From assembly GCA_903944755.1 (NCBI GenBank), contig CAJATB010000211.1:1-7133 (forward strand): a DNA stretch of 7,133 nt. The letters run 5' to 3'. Origin of the DNA: an uncultured Bacteroidota bacterium. GTDB taxonomy: Bacteria > Bacteroidota > Bacteroidia > Chitinophagales > Chitinophagaceae. Below, piece after piece: positions 1-6,967 of the stretch (positions are counted from its first letter, which is position 1; each line of letters opens with the position of its first letter). A model generated the notes under the pieces. That model made no database searches. It was given only the letters and a program-made list of their open reading frames with translations, and was not told where the DNA came from. The position numbers and the translations under genes were made by a program.

Positions 1-1128
1 CGGCAGTATTGCTGCAACTTCGCCTGTTTTAAACACTAAATCGTTAATACAAACTTCCCCTTCCGTAACCAATAACAGTGCTAAAGAATTGGTTTTTATT
101 GTGTAAGCTTCCCCAGCGGAAATGGCTATTTTTGTTAAACCAAAATCTGGTACAGGACAAGGGTAAACACATTCATGTGCATTTATTAGTTCCCCAGTAA
201 GTACCTCAGGATAAGTAGGTACAAATTTTACATGTTGCAACAACTCCTCAATATCGATATGTTTTGTAGTAAGTCCCCCTCTTAAAACGTTGTCACTATT
301 CGCCATTAATTCTATATTCTGTCCTTCCAAATAAGCATGCAACAAACCTGCCCCTTGAAACACGCCATGATATTTTGGAACATGTACAATGTTTAAAATA
401 TAAATAGAAAAAATACCCTTGTCGATATTGGCCCCAGGGACTACCCCATTATAATATTTATTCGCCCACCAGTGCGGGTGTGTTTTATCAACTGACCCAT
501 TCTTTACACTTGCTACAGCATCCATCATTAATGGTTTCAAAATGCTGTCAGCATCTTCTATTGACAAATGCATAAAGAAGCTATACAAACCTTGGTAATC
601 TACTCCACGAAAATGATCCATCAATGGATTAAAATAAAAGAAATCTTTTAACCTTTTTTCTAATTCATCGGGGGGTAAAAAGCCATGTAATAACCAAAAA
701 TCACTTAAAGCAACCATCACTTCTGGCTTGTGGTTACGGTCCTTATAATTACGGGTTGGCGCATCAATTGGGATGTCTTTTGCTTCTTCTAAATCAAACC
801 CTATTTCAGCATTTACTTTGCTTGGGTGCACTTGTATACTAAGCATTTTTTCGACATCTAACACCTTAAACAAATAGGGCAATGAAGCAAATTGTTCCAA
901 TGTTTCAGTTCCAAGCCATTCGGCGGGGTTTTGCTTTATAAGTAAATCCAAAGGCTGTGCACCTAATTCAGTAGTCACCATAGAAGGTGCAGAAGGGTGT
1001 GCGCCCATCCAATATTCAGCGTATGGCAGTTGTTTGGGATCCTGCACCTGCATCATTTGAGGGATAAAGGTATTGCCACCCCAGTCATAATGCCTATGTA
1101 TTCCTTGTAATTTATACGCTGTTTTCAT
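1..1128 (-). CDS. manA: Class I mannose-6-phosphate isomerase, C-terminus cut by window edge
   Basis: This gene encodes a zinc-dependent cytosolic enzyme that interconverts mannose-6-phosphate and fructose-6-phosphate, feeding mannose catabolism or GDP-mannose synthesis. Reading the minus strand from the ATG at 1128..1126 gives 376 codons without a stop to the window edge. The family is usually about 390-400 residues, so probably only a short C-terminal tail is missing. The N-terminus has the typical HYDWGG (residues 13-18) and AEYWMGAHPS (37-46) blocks. The zinc ligands of the family are visible as Q99 and H101 in IQVHPSK, E136 in NHKPE, and H264 in LLHAYLEG. The active-site arginine is R283 in NSDNVLRGG. 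The gene is divergent from the yraN-like gene across 41 bases, so the promoters must lie in that short gap. No Shine-Dalgarno is visible; the leader is A-rich. Family assignment is very secure; the physiological direction is not shown by the sequence. Confidence 0.96.
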   Translation of the reverse strand, partial: MKTAYKLQGIHRHYDWGGNTFIPQMMQVQDPKQLPYAEYWMGAHPSAPSMVTTELGAQPLDLLIKQNPAEWLGTETLEQFASLPYLFKVLDVEKMLSIQVHPSKVNAEIGFDLEEAKDIPIDAPTRNYKDRNHKPEVMVALSDFWLLHGFLPPDELEKRLKDFFYFNPLMDHFRGVDYQGLYSFFMHLSIEDADSILKPLMMDAVASVKNGSVDKTHPHWWANKYYNGVVPGANIDKGIFSIYILNIVHVPKYHGVFQGAGLLHAYLEGQNIELMANSDNVLRGGLTTKHIDIEELLQHVKFVPTYPEVLTGELINAHECVYPCPVPDFGLTKIAISAGEAYTIKTNSLALLLVTEGEVCINDLVFKTGEVAAILP

Positions 1129-1169
1129 CTTTTTTTAATGTCGAAGTTTATGCTAAATAATTAAACTAC

Positions 1170-1523
1170 ATGAGCAATAAAGATACTGGTTTTTTTGGCG
1201 AAAACAGGGCTGCAACATTCCTAATTAGTAATGGTTATTCGATACTTTATCGAAACTGGCGGTATAAACATTTGGAACTGGACATTATTGCAGCTAAGGA
1301 AGGATTACTTCATATTGTAGAAGTTAAAACAAGAAGCACAATTAACTTTGGTTTTCCCGAAAAAAGTATTGACAAAATTAAGATGCAGTATTTGAAAAAT
1401 GCGGCGGCAATGTTTCAATACAAATACCCTAAATGGAAATATTTACAATTTGATGTAATTGCTATATTCTTGAATGAAGAAAAAGAATGGGAATTAAATT
1501 TTTTCGAAGACGTTTATTTTTAA
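1170..1523 (+). CDS. yraN: YraN/UPF0102 family nuclease-fold protein
   Basis: This 117-residue protein matches the small UPF0102 (YraN) family, whose members have a restriction-endonuclease-like fold and no firmly established role. The family pattern is easy to follow: FFGENRAA (residues 8-15), GYSILYRNWR (22-31), then the putative active site with E36 and D38 in LELDIIA followed by E51 and K53 in VEVKTR. The second half carries the conserved FDVIAI strand (94-99). These spaced E-x-D and E-x-K residues are the layout of a PD-(D/E)XK metal-dependent nuclease centre, so catalysis is possible but inferred. Length is normal for the family (about 115-125 residues). The ATG at 1170 puts the GE motif about ten residues in, as in homologues. 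The SDR gene follows on the same strand after 48 bases to its likely ATG, so the two may be co-transcribed. Confidence 0.93.
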   Translation: MSNKDTGFFGENRAATFLISNGYSILYRNWRYKHLELDIIAAKEGLLHIVEVKTRSTINFGFPEKSIDKIKMQYLKNAAAMFQYKYPKWKYLQFDVIAIFLNEEKEWELNFFEDVYF

Positions 1524-1571
1524 TTTTTTTTGGAGTAAAATAAGATTAAATTGTATGTACAAATTCAATGT

Positions 1572-2381
1572 ATGAGTCAAATTTATTCAAATAAGGCGTT
1601 GATTTCAGGTGGAGCAAATGGCATAGGTAAGCTAATGGGCTTATCCCTATTAGAAAAAGGCTTGGATACCCTTGTGATTTGGGATATGAATGAAAAGCTT
1701 TTAGAAGAGACCACAAAGGAATTTACAAACCTAGGTTTTAAAGTACTGCCTTATCTAGTAAACGTTATGAACACGGAACAAGTAATATCCACAGCAGCAC
1801 TCGTAAAAGAAGCAGTAGGAACAATTGATATTTTAATAAACAATGCAGGCATTATTGTTGGCAAAAATTTTGTCGAACACACCCATCAAGACATTGACAA
1901 TACCATGGCAATTAATGCAAACGCACTGATGCATATTGCAAAAGAATTTTTACCTGACATGATTTCTCAAAATAGTGGGCATATTGTAAATATTGCCTCT
2001 GCTGCCGGAATGGTAAGCAATCCTAAAATGAGTGTTTATGTAGCAAGTAAGTTTGCCGTTGTGGGATGGAGCGATTCGTTAAGGCTTGAAATGGAGGAAG
2101 CTAAAACGAATGTTAAAATAACCACCGTCACTCCTTTTTATATTAGCACTGGTATGTTTGACGGTGTGCAAAGTAGATTTATCCCTATAGTAAAGCCAGA
2201 AGTAGCTGTCCAAAAAATTATCAGTGGAATTGAAAAGGACAGTATATATGTAAGAATGCCTGGAATAGTTTACTGGGTGCCATTCATAAAGGGATTACTG
2301 CCAACGAGAATATTTGATCTAGTAGTAGGAAAATGGCTAGGCATGCATTCATCCATGAAACAGTTCAAAGGACGCAATTAA
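1572..2381 (+). CDS. SDR-family oxidoreductase, SDR16C (retinol dehydrogenase-like) type
   Basis: A classical short-chain dehydrogenase/reductase of 269 residues. The nucleotide-binding turn is GGANGIG (residues 13-19). D38 at the end of the second strand favours NAD(H) over NADP(H). NNAG is at 90-93, and the catalytic residues are N115, S143, Y156 and K160 (YVASK). The segment TPFYISTGMF after the active site, and a tail ending MKQFKGRN, resemble SDR16C proteins such as animal RDH10 and RDHE2, which oxidise retinol-like or other lipophilic alcohols. Substrate here is therefore inferred as a hydrophobic alcohol or ketone and is not proven. The open frame can be extended to a TTG at 1551, but the ATG at 1572 gives a start (MSQIYSNK) just before the first strand, the usual SDR layout, so I chose it. 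A WVPFIKGLLP stretch near residue 240 may help contact membranes. The stop overlaps the stop of the convergent gene by 4 bases. Confidence 0.92.
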   Translation: MSQIYSNKALISGGANGIGKLMGLSLLEKGLDTLVIWDMNEKLLEETTKEFTNLGFKVLPYLVNVMNTEQVISTAALVKEAVGTIDILINNAGIIVGKNFVEHTHQDIDNTMAINANALMHIAKEFLPDMISQNSGHIVNIASAAGMVSNPKMSVYVASKFAVVGWSDSLRLEMEEAKTNVKITTVTPFYISTGMFDGVQSRFIPIVKPEVAVQKIISGIEKDSIYVRMPGIVYWVPFIKGLLPTRIFDLVVGKWLGMHSSMKQFKGRN

Positions 2382-2875
2382 CCTAACAATACTTTCATCT
2401 TCTCTACCATTTTATAGGTAGCAGGACAATAATCAATATTTTGCTTGTGCACATGAATGTACTCGGTCATTTTTCTTTTGGTTAAATGCGGAAAGCCAGC
2501 ACAGTCAGCTGGACGTACTTCATAAATACTACACATATTTGATTTTAAATTCAAGAACTGGCAAGGCTTAGAAATATTCACCCAATCCTTATCCTTCTTA
2601 TCGTATTCTAAATAGGTTTCAGAAAATACAGCCGGTGTCATTTGCAAATGCGCCGATATCCTTTTGATATCCGTTTTTGTAAAAGTAGGGCTCATTGATT
2701 TGCAACAATTGGCGCATGATAAACAATCTACTTCATTCCAAACTTCAGTATTCAATTTTTGAGTTAACTGATCCAAGCCTCTTGGAGCTTTCTTTTCTAT
2801 TTTTGTTAAGAAAGATTTTAATTGTTTTCCGTTGTGTCTAACTTTCTGCTTAAATGACCTTAAATTTACTTGCAT
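2378..2875 (-). CDS. YkgJ-family cysteine-cluster protein (putative zinc/iron-binding)
   Basis: This 165-residue protein belongs to the YkgJ-type family annotated as zinc- or iron-chelating. Eight cysteines are arranged as in the family: C51, C54, C57 and C58 in CLSCANCC, C105 in KPCQFL, C115 in MCSIY, C125 in RPADCAGFPH, and C150 near the end. The IYEVRPADC block is the most recognisable family signature. The N-terminal 45 residues are basic and probably helical. No signal peptide is present, so it is likely cytosolic. Cluster type and function are unknown; oxidoreductase or metal-handling roles are guesses. The start is the ATG at 2875..2873, with no Shine-Dalgarno. It is divergent from the recombinase gene (67-base gap) and convergent with the SDR gene with overlapping stop codons. 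Confidence 0.92.
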   Translation of the reverse strand: MQVNLRSFKQKVRHNGKQLKSFLTKIEKKAPRGLDQLTQKLNTEVWNEVDCLSCANCCKSMSPTFTKTDIKRISAHLQMTPAVFSETYLEYDKKDKDWVNISKPCQFLNLKSNMCSIYEVRPADCAGFPHLTKRKMTEYIHVHKQNIDYCPATYKMVEKMKVLLG

Positions 2876-2942
2876 ATTATTTTATAATCTGCAGCGAAAT
2901 AAAATCATTATAACATAACCATCAAATCTTTTATCCAAACAA

Positions 2943-3851
2943 ATGAGTTGGGCTAGCTATAAAAAGGGATTTAAAGCATTCTTACAACTTGAAAAGTCGT
3001 TAAGTAGCCATTCTGTGGAAGCCTATTTAAGAGATATTGATAAACTCACCAATTACCTGCAAAGCAACGAAGGGGATATTAGCCCTTCCGACGTGACCCT
3101 TCAACAACTGCAGTCATTCATGCAATGTATAGGGGAAATGGATATGGCAGCTACCTCACAAGCAAGGATAATTTCAGGCATTAAGGCCTTTTTTAAATAC
3201 TGCATGTTGGAGCAAATATGTTCAGTGAACCCCACCTCCTTGCTACCTTCCCCTAAAACAAGCCGTAAATTACCCGACGTGTTAAGTTTTGAAGAAATTG
3301 AACAAGTTATTGGGCAATTGGACTTAAGTAAGCCTGAAGGAGGACGTAACAAAGCTATATTGGAAACAATGTATAGTTCTGGACTACGCGTTACTGAACT
3401 TATCAATTTGAGAATCTCCTGTTTGTATTTAGACGTTGGGTTTATAAGAGTAATTGGGAAAGGCGATAAGGAAAGATTAGTGCCCATTGGGTCGGATGCC
3501 ATTAAATATATTAAGCTTTACAAAGATACTATTAGAGTGCACCAAATCCCCGCCAAAGATTGCGAGGATATCTTGTTTTTAAACAATAGAGGTAAGGGAC
3601 TCAGTAGAGTTATGATATTCTATATTATTAAGGATTTAATCCGAAAAACGGGAATTAATAAAACAATTTCACCCCATAGTTTTAGGCACTCCTTTGCCAC
3701 CCATTTAGTGGAGGGAGGTGCTGACCTGAGAGCAGTTCAGGAAATGCTTGGTCACGAGAGTATTACCACTACTGAAATTTACACGCATATTAACAGAGAA
3801 TACCTTAGGGACACTTTAGACCGTTTCCACCCAGCATTTAAAAAAAATTAG
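2943..3851 (+). CDS. xerD: Tyrosine recombinase XerD/XerC
   Basis: A 302-residue site-specific recombinase of the XerC/XerD group, which resolves chromosome dimers at dif during division. The N-terminal SAM-like DNA-binding domain covers about residues 5-90 (with SLSSHSVEAYLRDI at 19-32). The catalytic domain spans about 112-302 with the complete set R149 (SSGLRVTEL), K173 (GKGDKERLVPIG), H245 and R248 (HSFRHSFATH), H271 (MLGHESITTT) and the nucleophile Y280 (IYTHI). Length and the ending FHP (residues 295-297) match housekeeping Xer proteins, not phage or integron integrases. GADLRAVQEMLGHESITTTEIYTHI (259-283, quoted here only by its ends GADLRAV and IYTHI) looks closer to XerD than XerC, but the sequence does not exclude XerC. 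No att-like repeats or cargo genes surround it, so I read it as the chromosomal copy. The ATG at 2943 follows an A-rich leader without Shine-Dalgarno. Confidence 0.93.
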   Translation: MSWASYKKGFKAFLQLEKSLSSHSVEAYLRDIDKLTNYLQSNEGDISPSDVTLQQLQSFMQCIGEMDMAATSQARIISGIKAFFKYCMLEQICSVNPTSLLPSPKTSRKLPDVLSFEEIEQVIGQLDLSKPEGGRNKAILETMYSSGLRVTELINLRISCLYLDVGFIRVIGKGDKERLVPIGSDAIKYIKLYKDTIRVHQIPAKDCEDILFLNNRGKGLSRVMIFYIIKDLIRKTGINKTISPHSFRHSFATHLVEGGADLRAVQEMLGHESITTTEIYTHINREYLRDTLDRFHPAFKKN

Positions 3852-3896
3852 GCCTATTAATAAAATAATTAACAGTAGGATTAAACCAAAATACGC

Positions 3897-3904
3897 TAGG
3901 TTTG
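3897..3904 (+). promoter_or_regulatory. Bacteroidota-type -7 promoter box (TAGGTTTG)
   Basis: TAGGTTTG is a perfect match to the TAnnTTTG -7 element used by the primary sigma factor in Bacteroidota. It ends 23 bases before the ATG of the DUF2911 gene, which would give a short leader of roughly 15-20 bases. I do not see a good TTG/TTTG -33 element at the expected 17-23 base spacing, so the call rests on the -7 box and its position between the recombinase stop and the next start. It would drive the DUF2911 gene and probably the two closely spaced genes behind it. Confidence 0.55.
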
Positions 3905-3927
3905 TTATTCTAAAAAAACATAATACC

Positions 3928-4770
3928 ATGAAAAAAATATTTTTTGCTTTAGTAACCATTTTAGGCCTTAGTGCAAATGCACAAATTAAGATGCCTGCAG
4001 CAAGCCCGTCACAAACAATAAGCCAAGAGTTTGGATTAGGCAAGATTGAAATTACTTATGCTAGGCCTAGTTTAAAAGGAAGAGCTGTTTTTGGAAAAGG
4101 TAGTTTATTAGCACCAGTTGGTGAAGTTTGGAGAACAGGCGCGAATAGCGCTACAAAAGTTACATTTTCGGACGCTGTAACTATTGGTGGGAAAGAAATT
4201 GCAGCAGGTGCTTACGCAATATTTACAATTCCAGGTGAAAAAGAATGGACAATTATATTTAATACCAATGTGAAAAGCTGGGGCAGTTCAGATTATAAAA
4301 CAGCTGATGATGTAGTGCGTGTAAAGGTGGCTCCACAAACAACTAATAATAGTACTGAAACATTTACTATTGGAGTGGATAATATCACTGCAACAAGTGC
4401 TGAAATTTCATTGAAATGGGGAACCACACTAGTGAGTGTTCCTGTAACTACCGACATTAAGCCTACTGTTCGTAAGCAAATAGAAGAAGCAACAAAAGGA
4501 ACAAATGTAAACTCGAATGTTTACCAAACAGCTGCTAATTTTTTCTATGACATAGACAAGGATTATGATAAAGCATTGGTATATGTTGACAAAGCAATTG
4601 CAGGAAACGGAAAAGCTTATTGGTTATATTTATTAAAAGCTAAAGTTCAAAAAGAATTAGGCGATAAGAAAGGTGCTAAAGTGAGTGCTGAAACTTGTGC
4701 AACTATTGCAGCAGCTGAAAAAAATGCTGATTATGTTCGTTCTGCAAATGATTTGCTAAAGTCATTGTAG
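3928..4770 (+). CDS. Secreted DUF2911 protein with TPR-like C-terminal part
   Basis: A 280-residue exported protein. Residues 1-19 form a signal peptide (two lysines, hydrophobic core, likely cleavage after ANA-Q at 18/19). Residues about 22-170 are a DUF2911 domain, recognised from SPSQTISQEFGLGKI, ARPSLKGRAVFG, VGEVWRTGANSATKV and AAGAYAIFTIPG, then EWTIIFN. This domain is common in Bacteroidota and has no established function. Residues about 195-270 are helical and resemble one or two TPR units (FFYDIDKDYDKALVYVDKAI, then AYWLYLLKAKVQKELGDKKG), which suggests protein-protein contact. The protein is likely periplasmic, since no lipobox is seen. The ATG at 3928 is set by the signal peptide and an A-rich leader. 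The next gene starts 26 bases downstream, so it may be first in a three-gene transcript; whether it works with those genes is unknown. Confidence 0.9.
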   Translation: MKKIFFALVTILGLSANAQIKMPAASPSQTISQEFGLGKIEITYARPSLKGRAVFGKGSLLAPVGEVWRTGANSATKVTFSDAVTIGGKEIAAGAYAIFTIPGEKEWTIIFNTNVKSWGSSDYKTADDVVRVKVAPQTTNNSTETFTIGVDNITATSAEISLKWGTTLVSVPVTTDIKPTVRKQIEEATKGTNVNSNVYQTAANFFYDIDKDYDKALVYVDKAIAGNGKAYWLYLLKAKVQKELGDKKGAKVSAETCATIAAAEKNADYVRSANDLLKSL

Positions 4771-4796
4771 TTTTCAAATATTTCTAACTAAGGTGT

Positions 4797-5786
4797 ATGA
4801 ATGTTTTGGACTATCTAATGAGTTTTGCGCAGGTAGTAAAAGCCTTGCAAGTACAAAACAAGTACAAAGAAAAATTTTTACACCCTTATTTAGCAAAGCT
4901 TGAAAATGAGCATAAAGGAGTTTTTACTCCAGAACAAAAATTCAAAATACAAAAATATTATGGCGTTTTTATACCTGCTATTTTATGTAATAGTTATAAA
5001 AATCTATATGGCGAGAAGCTTAATGACAAAGAACGAGAAAGAGCTACTCTATTTGGTATATTAACTCCAATGGGAGATGATTTATTTGATGTAGACAAAT
5101 TACCTATCAGCAAAATAACAGCACTTACCTTCCAACCTGACCACTATAACGCAACTTTTTTTTCCGAGAAGGTTACTAAGCAAATTCAAGGCTTCCTCCT
5201 AAAAAATGTTCCCCATAAAGCTGCATATATTTCTGCTTCTAAGGCCGTGTTGGATATTCAAGTTGAAACAGAAAAGCAATTAAACCAAAATATTTCACAA
5301 GCTGAAATTGAACATATAACCTATACCAAAGGAGCCGTTTCGGTTATTATTTACCATCAATGCCTTGATATTGTTGCTGATCAACAAATGCTAGATGCCT
5401 TATTATATATTGGGAGCCTTTATCAATTAGGCAATGACTTGTTTGACGTTTTTAAAGACACAAGAGACCATATTTATACCCTACCAAACACCTGTACTGA
5501 TTTTGTAACCTTAAGAAGTAAATTTATAGAAAGGGTTAAGGCACAGAATAAAAAAATAATGGCGCTACCCTATCCCCTAAAAAGGAAAAATAGATTTAGT
5601 ATTATTATGAATAACGTGAATGCGAGAAGCCTTGTTGCAATTGATGAGTGGATAGCTTTAGAAAAGAAATCTGGAGGAACAATTGATTTTAAAAATAAAA
5701 CAAGAAAGGAATTAATTATAGACATGGAAAAGCCCCGATTAATACTAAAATGGCTTTACTATACATGGCAACTTCCAAGACTTTAA
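4797..5786 (+). CDS. Putative class I isoprenoid-synthase-like all-alpha protein
   Basis: A 329-residue protein with no signal peptide or clear membrane span, almost entirely helical in composition. Two Asp-rich motifs sit where the two metal-binding motifs of class I isoprenoid synthases lie, on facing helices about 120 residues apart: D94, D95 and D98 in GDDLFDVD, and N213, D214, D217 and D221 in YQLGNDLFDVFKDTRD. The second resembles both the NDxxSxxxE triad of terpene synthases and the NxxRDxxED motif of squalene/phytoene synthases, matching neither exactly. A conserved-looking TYTKGAVSVIIY helix (residues 175-186) precedes it, as similar helices do in that fold. These features suggest binding of a prenyl diphosphate through magnesium, in the cytosol; substrate and product cannot be told. 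The usual Arg/Lys-rich diphosphate contacts could not be placed with confidence. The gene lies 26 bases after the DUF2911 gene and 20 bases before the exported DxDD protein, probably in one transcript. The start ATG has only a weak AAGG upstream. Confidence 0.62.
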   Translation: MNVLDYLMSFAQVVKALQVQNKYKEKFLHPYLAKLENEHKGVFTPEQKFKIQKYYGVFIPAILCNSYKNLYGEKLNDKERERATLFGILTPMGDDLFDVDKLPISKITALTFQPDHYNATFFSEKVTKQIQGFLLKNVPHKAAYISASKAVLDIQVETEKQLNQNISQAEIEHITYTKGAVSVIIYHQCLDIVADQQMLDALLYIGSLYQLGNDLFDVFKDTRDHIYTLPNTCTDFVTLRSKFIERVKAQNKKIMALPYPLKRKNRFSIIMNNVNARSLVAIDEWIALEKKSGGTIDFKNKTRKELIIDMEKPRLILKWLYYTWQLPRL

Positions 5787-5806
5787 TCCAAATTCTATTT
5801 CACTTC

Positions 5807-6967
5807 ATGAATAGATCCTTTTTCATAACACTATTATTTACACTATGCATTTTATGCTGCAGTGCTCAACCATATAAGTATCAATCATTAATTGATACAT
5901 TGATTGAGAAAATTTCTAGTGAGCAATTTATTTTAAAAAAGGATTTCTATCCGGGAATGTTCCATAGCTACCGTAGGTTAGCTGCTCCCCCCTATAATTT
6001 CCAACCTGATAATAATATCTTTTTTTCAGCCATTGGCGCATTCACACTTAAAAACATGAAGCCGGCGCTAAGTAATACAAACCAAATAGCTTTGGATACT
6101 ATCATAAAAAAAATAGTTGCTACTTACCCCTACTTTAAACATAAAAACGGCTTACCTTATTATAATTTCTGGCCTACAGGTGCCCCAATTATGCCCAATA
6201 GTTTATTTTTCGAATACCTAACTACTATTTTCATACAAGGGGAAGACGCAGATGATTCTGCAATGGTCTTAATGTCAAGTGACACTGACGATAGCACAAG
6301 TGCTGTTTTGAAAAACAGAATGAATACTATCAGTAATTTAGGGATACCAAATAGAAATATTAAGTCCACCTTTAAAAGATTCCGACAATACCCCGCTTTT
6401 AGCACCTATTTAGGAAGCAAAATGCCCGTTGATTTTGACTTTGCAGTACAATGTAATTTATTGTATTTCACTTATGACCGGAAAATGCCTTTTTCAAAAG
6501 CAGATATTGGCACTTTAGCATTGATTTCAAAAATGGTGGAAGAAAGGCTTTACATGTCTCGTCCTACTTATATCTCTCCCTATTATGTGAAGTCCTCGAT
6601 TTTATTGTATCATTTAACGCGTTTAATGGCAGCTTTTAACCCTAGTTCATTAGAAGCTTTTAAACCGCAACTTATTAATGATTTAAAGTTGCTCCAACGA
6701 GAAAAAAATAACACAATGGAGCAAATATTAATTAGTACTTCATTACTTCGTTTGGGTGCGGAATCACCCCCACTAAAAATTGCGAGTATTGCTGATTTTG
6801 AAAAAAGTAATCAGCACAAATTTGTATTTTTTCAGGCAAGGCCTGCATTTTGGTACAGAAGCCCACTTAAGCAAATATTCCTTCACCTACCTTATTTGAA
6901 TTACTTTTTTTATTCGCCTACCTATAATAAAGTGTTATTGCTGGAGAACTTAGTACTTAGAGATTAG
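5807..6967 (+). CDS. Exported protein with DxDD motifs, terpene-cyclase-like alpha/alpha toroid candidate
   Basis: A 386-residue protein whose family I do not recognise by name. Residues 1-20 form a signal peptide (MNRSFF, hydrophobic core, CSA before Q21), without a proper lipobox, so export to the periplasm is likely. Most of the rest looks helical. YYNFWPTGAP (118-127) leads to GEDADDSAM (145-153), whose D147, D149 and D150 match the DxDD-[TS]-A pattern of class II terpene cyclases. A second DTDD follows at 159-162. VDFDFAVQCNLLYF (208-221) and SPYYVKSSILLYHLTRLM (257-274) look like repeated inner and outer helices of an alpha/alpha barrel. It is much shorter than squalene-hopene cyclase (over 600 residues), so at most one barrel domain is present. 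A secreted glycan-active or non-catalytic toroid is an alternative. Upstream in-frame ATGs at 5750 and 5765 lie inside the previous gene; the ATG at 5807 gives a clean signal peptide. The last codons and the stop lie in a degenerate copy of the downstream repeat. Confidence 0.6.
   Translation: MNRSFFITLLFTLCILCCSAQPYKYQSLIDTLIEKISSEQFILKKDFYPGMFHSYRRLAAPPYNFQPDNNIFFSAIGAFTLKNMKPALSNTNQIALDTIIKKIVATYPYFKHKNGLPYYNFWPTGAPIMPNSLFFEYLTTIFIQGEDADDSAMVLMSSDTDDSTSAVLKNRMNTISNLGIPNRNIKSTFKRFRQYPAFSTYLGSKMPVDFDFAVQCNLLYFTYDRKMPFSKADIGTLALISKMVEERLYMSRPTYISPYYVKSSILLYHLTRLMAAFNPSSLEAFKPQLINDLKLLQREKNNTMEQILISTSLLRLGAESPPLKIASIADFEKSNQHKFVFFQARPAFWYRSPLKQIFLHLPYLNYFFYSPTYNKVLLLENLVLRD

Noticed and set aside
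3101..3502. Open frame of 133 codons on the minus strand
   Set aside because: It lies wholly inside the recombinase gene, which has every catalytic residue of its family; the antisense frame shows no recognisable motif.
2943..3851. Recombinase as the integrase of a mobile element
   Set aside because: It has the length and ending of a housekeeping Xer protein, and there are no flanking direct repeats, tRNA target or cargo genes.
3852..3880. Intrinsic terminator after the recombinase
   Set aside because: CCTA at 3853..3856 and TAGG at 3876..3879 can pair, but the stem is only 4 bp with a long AT-rich loop and no T-run.
3816..4043. 75-codon minus-strand frame with a hydrophobic stretch
   Set aside because: It spans the recombinase end, the promoter region and the DUF2911 signal peptide sequence in antisense; the hydrophobicity comes from AT-rich DNA.
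4752..4775. Promoter TTTG plus TAGTTTTC ahead of the class I-like gene
   Set aside because: The -7 box has a mismatch and the spacing of 12 bases is too short for the Bacteroidota consensus.
6160..6405. 81-codon minus-strand frame
   Set aside because: It is antisense to the DxDD protein, whose own frame has a signal peptide and coherent motifs.
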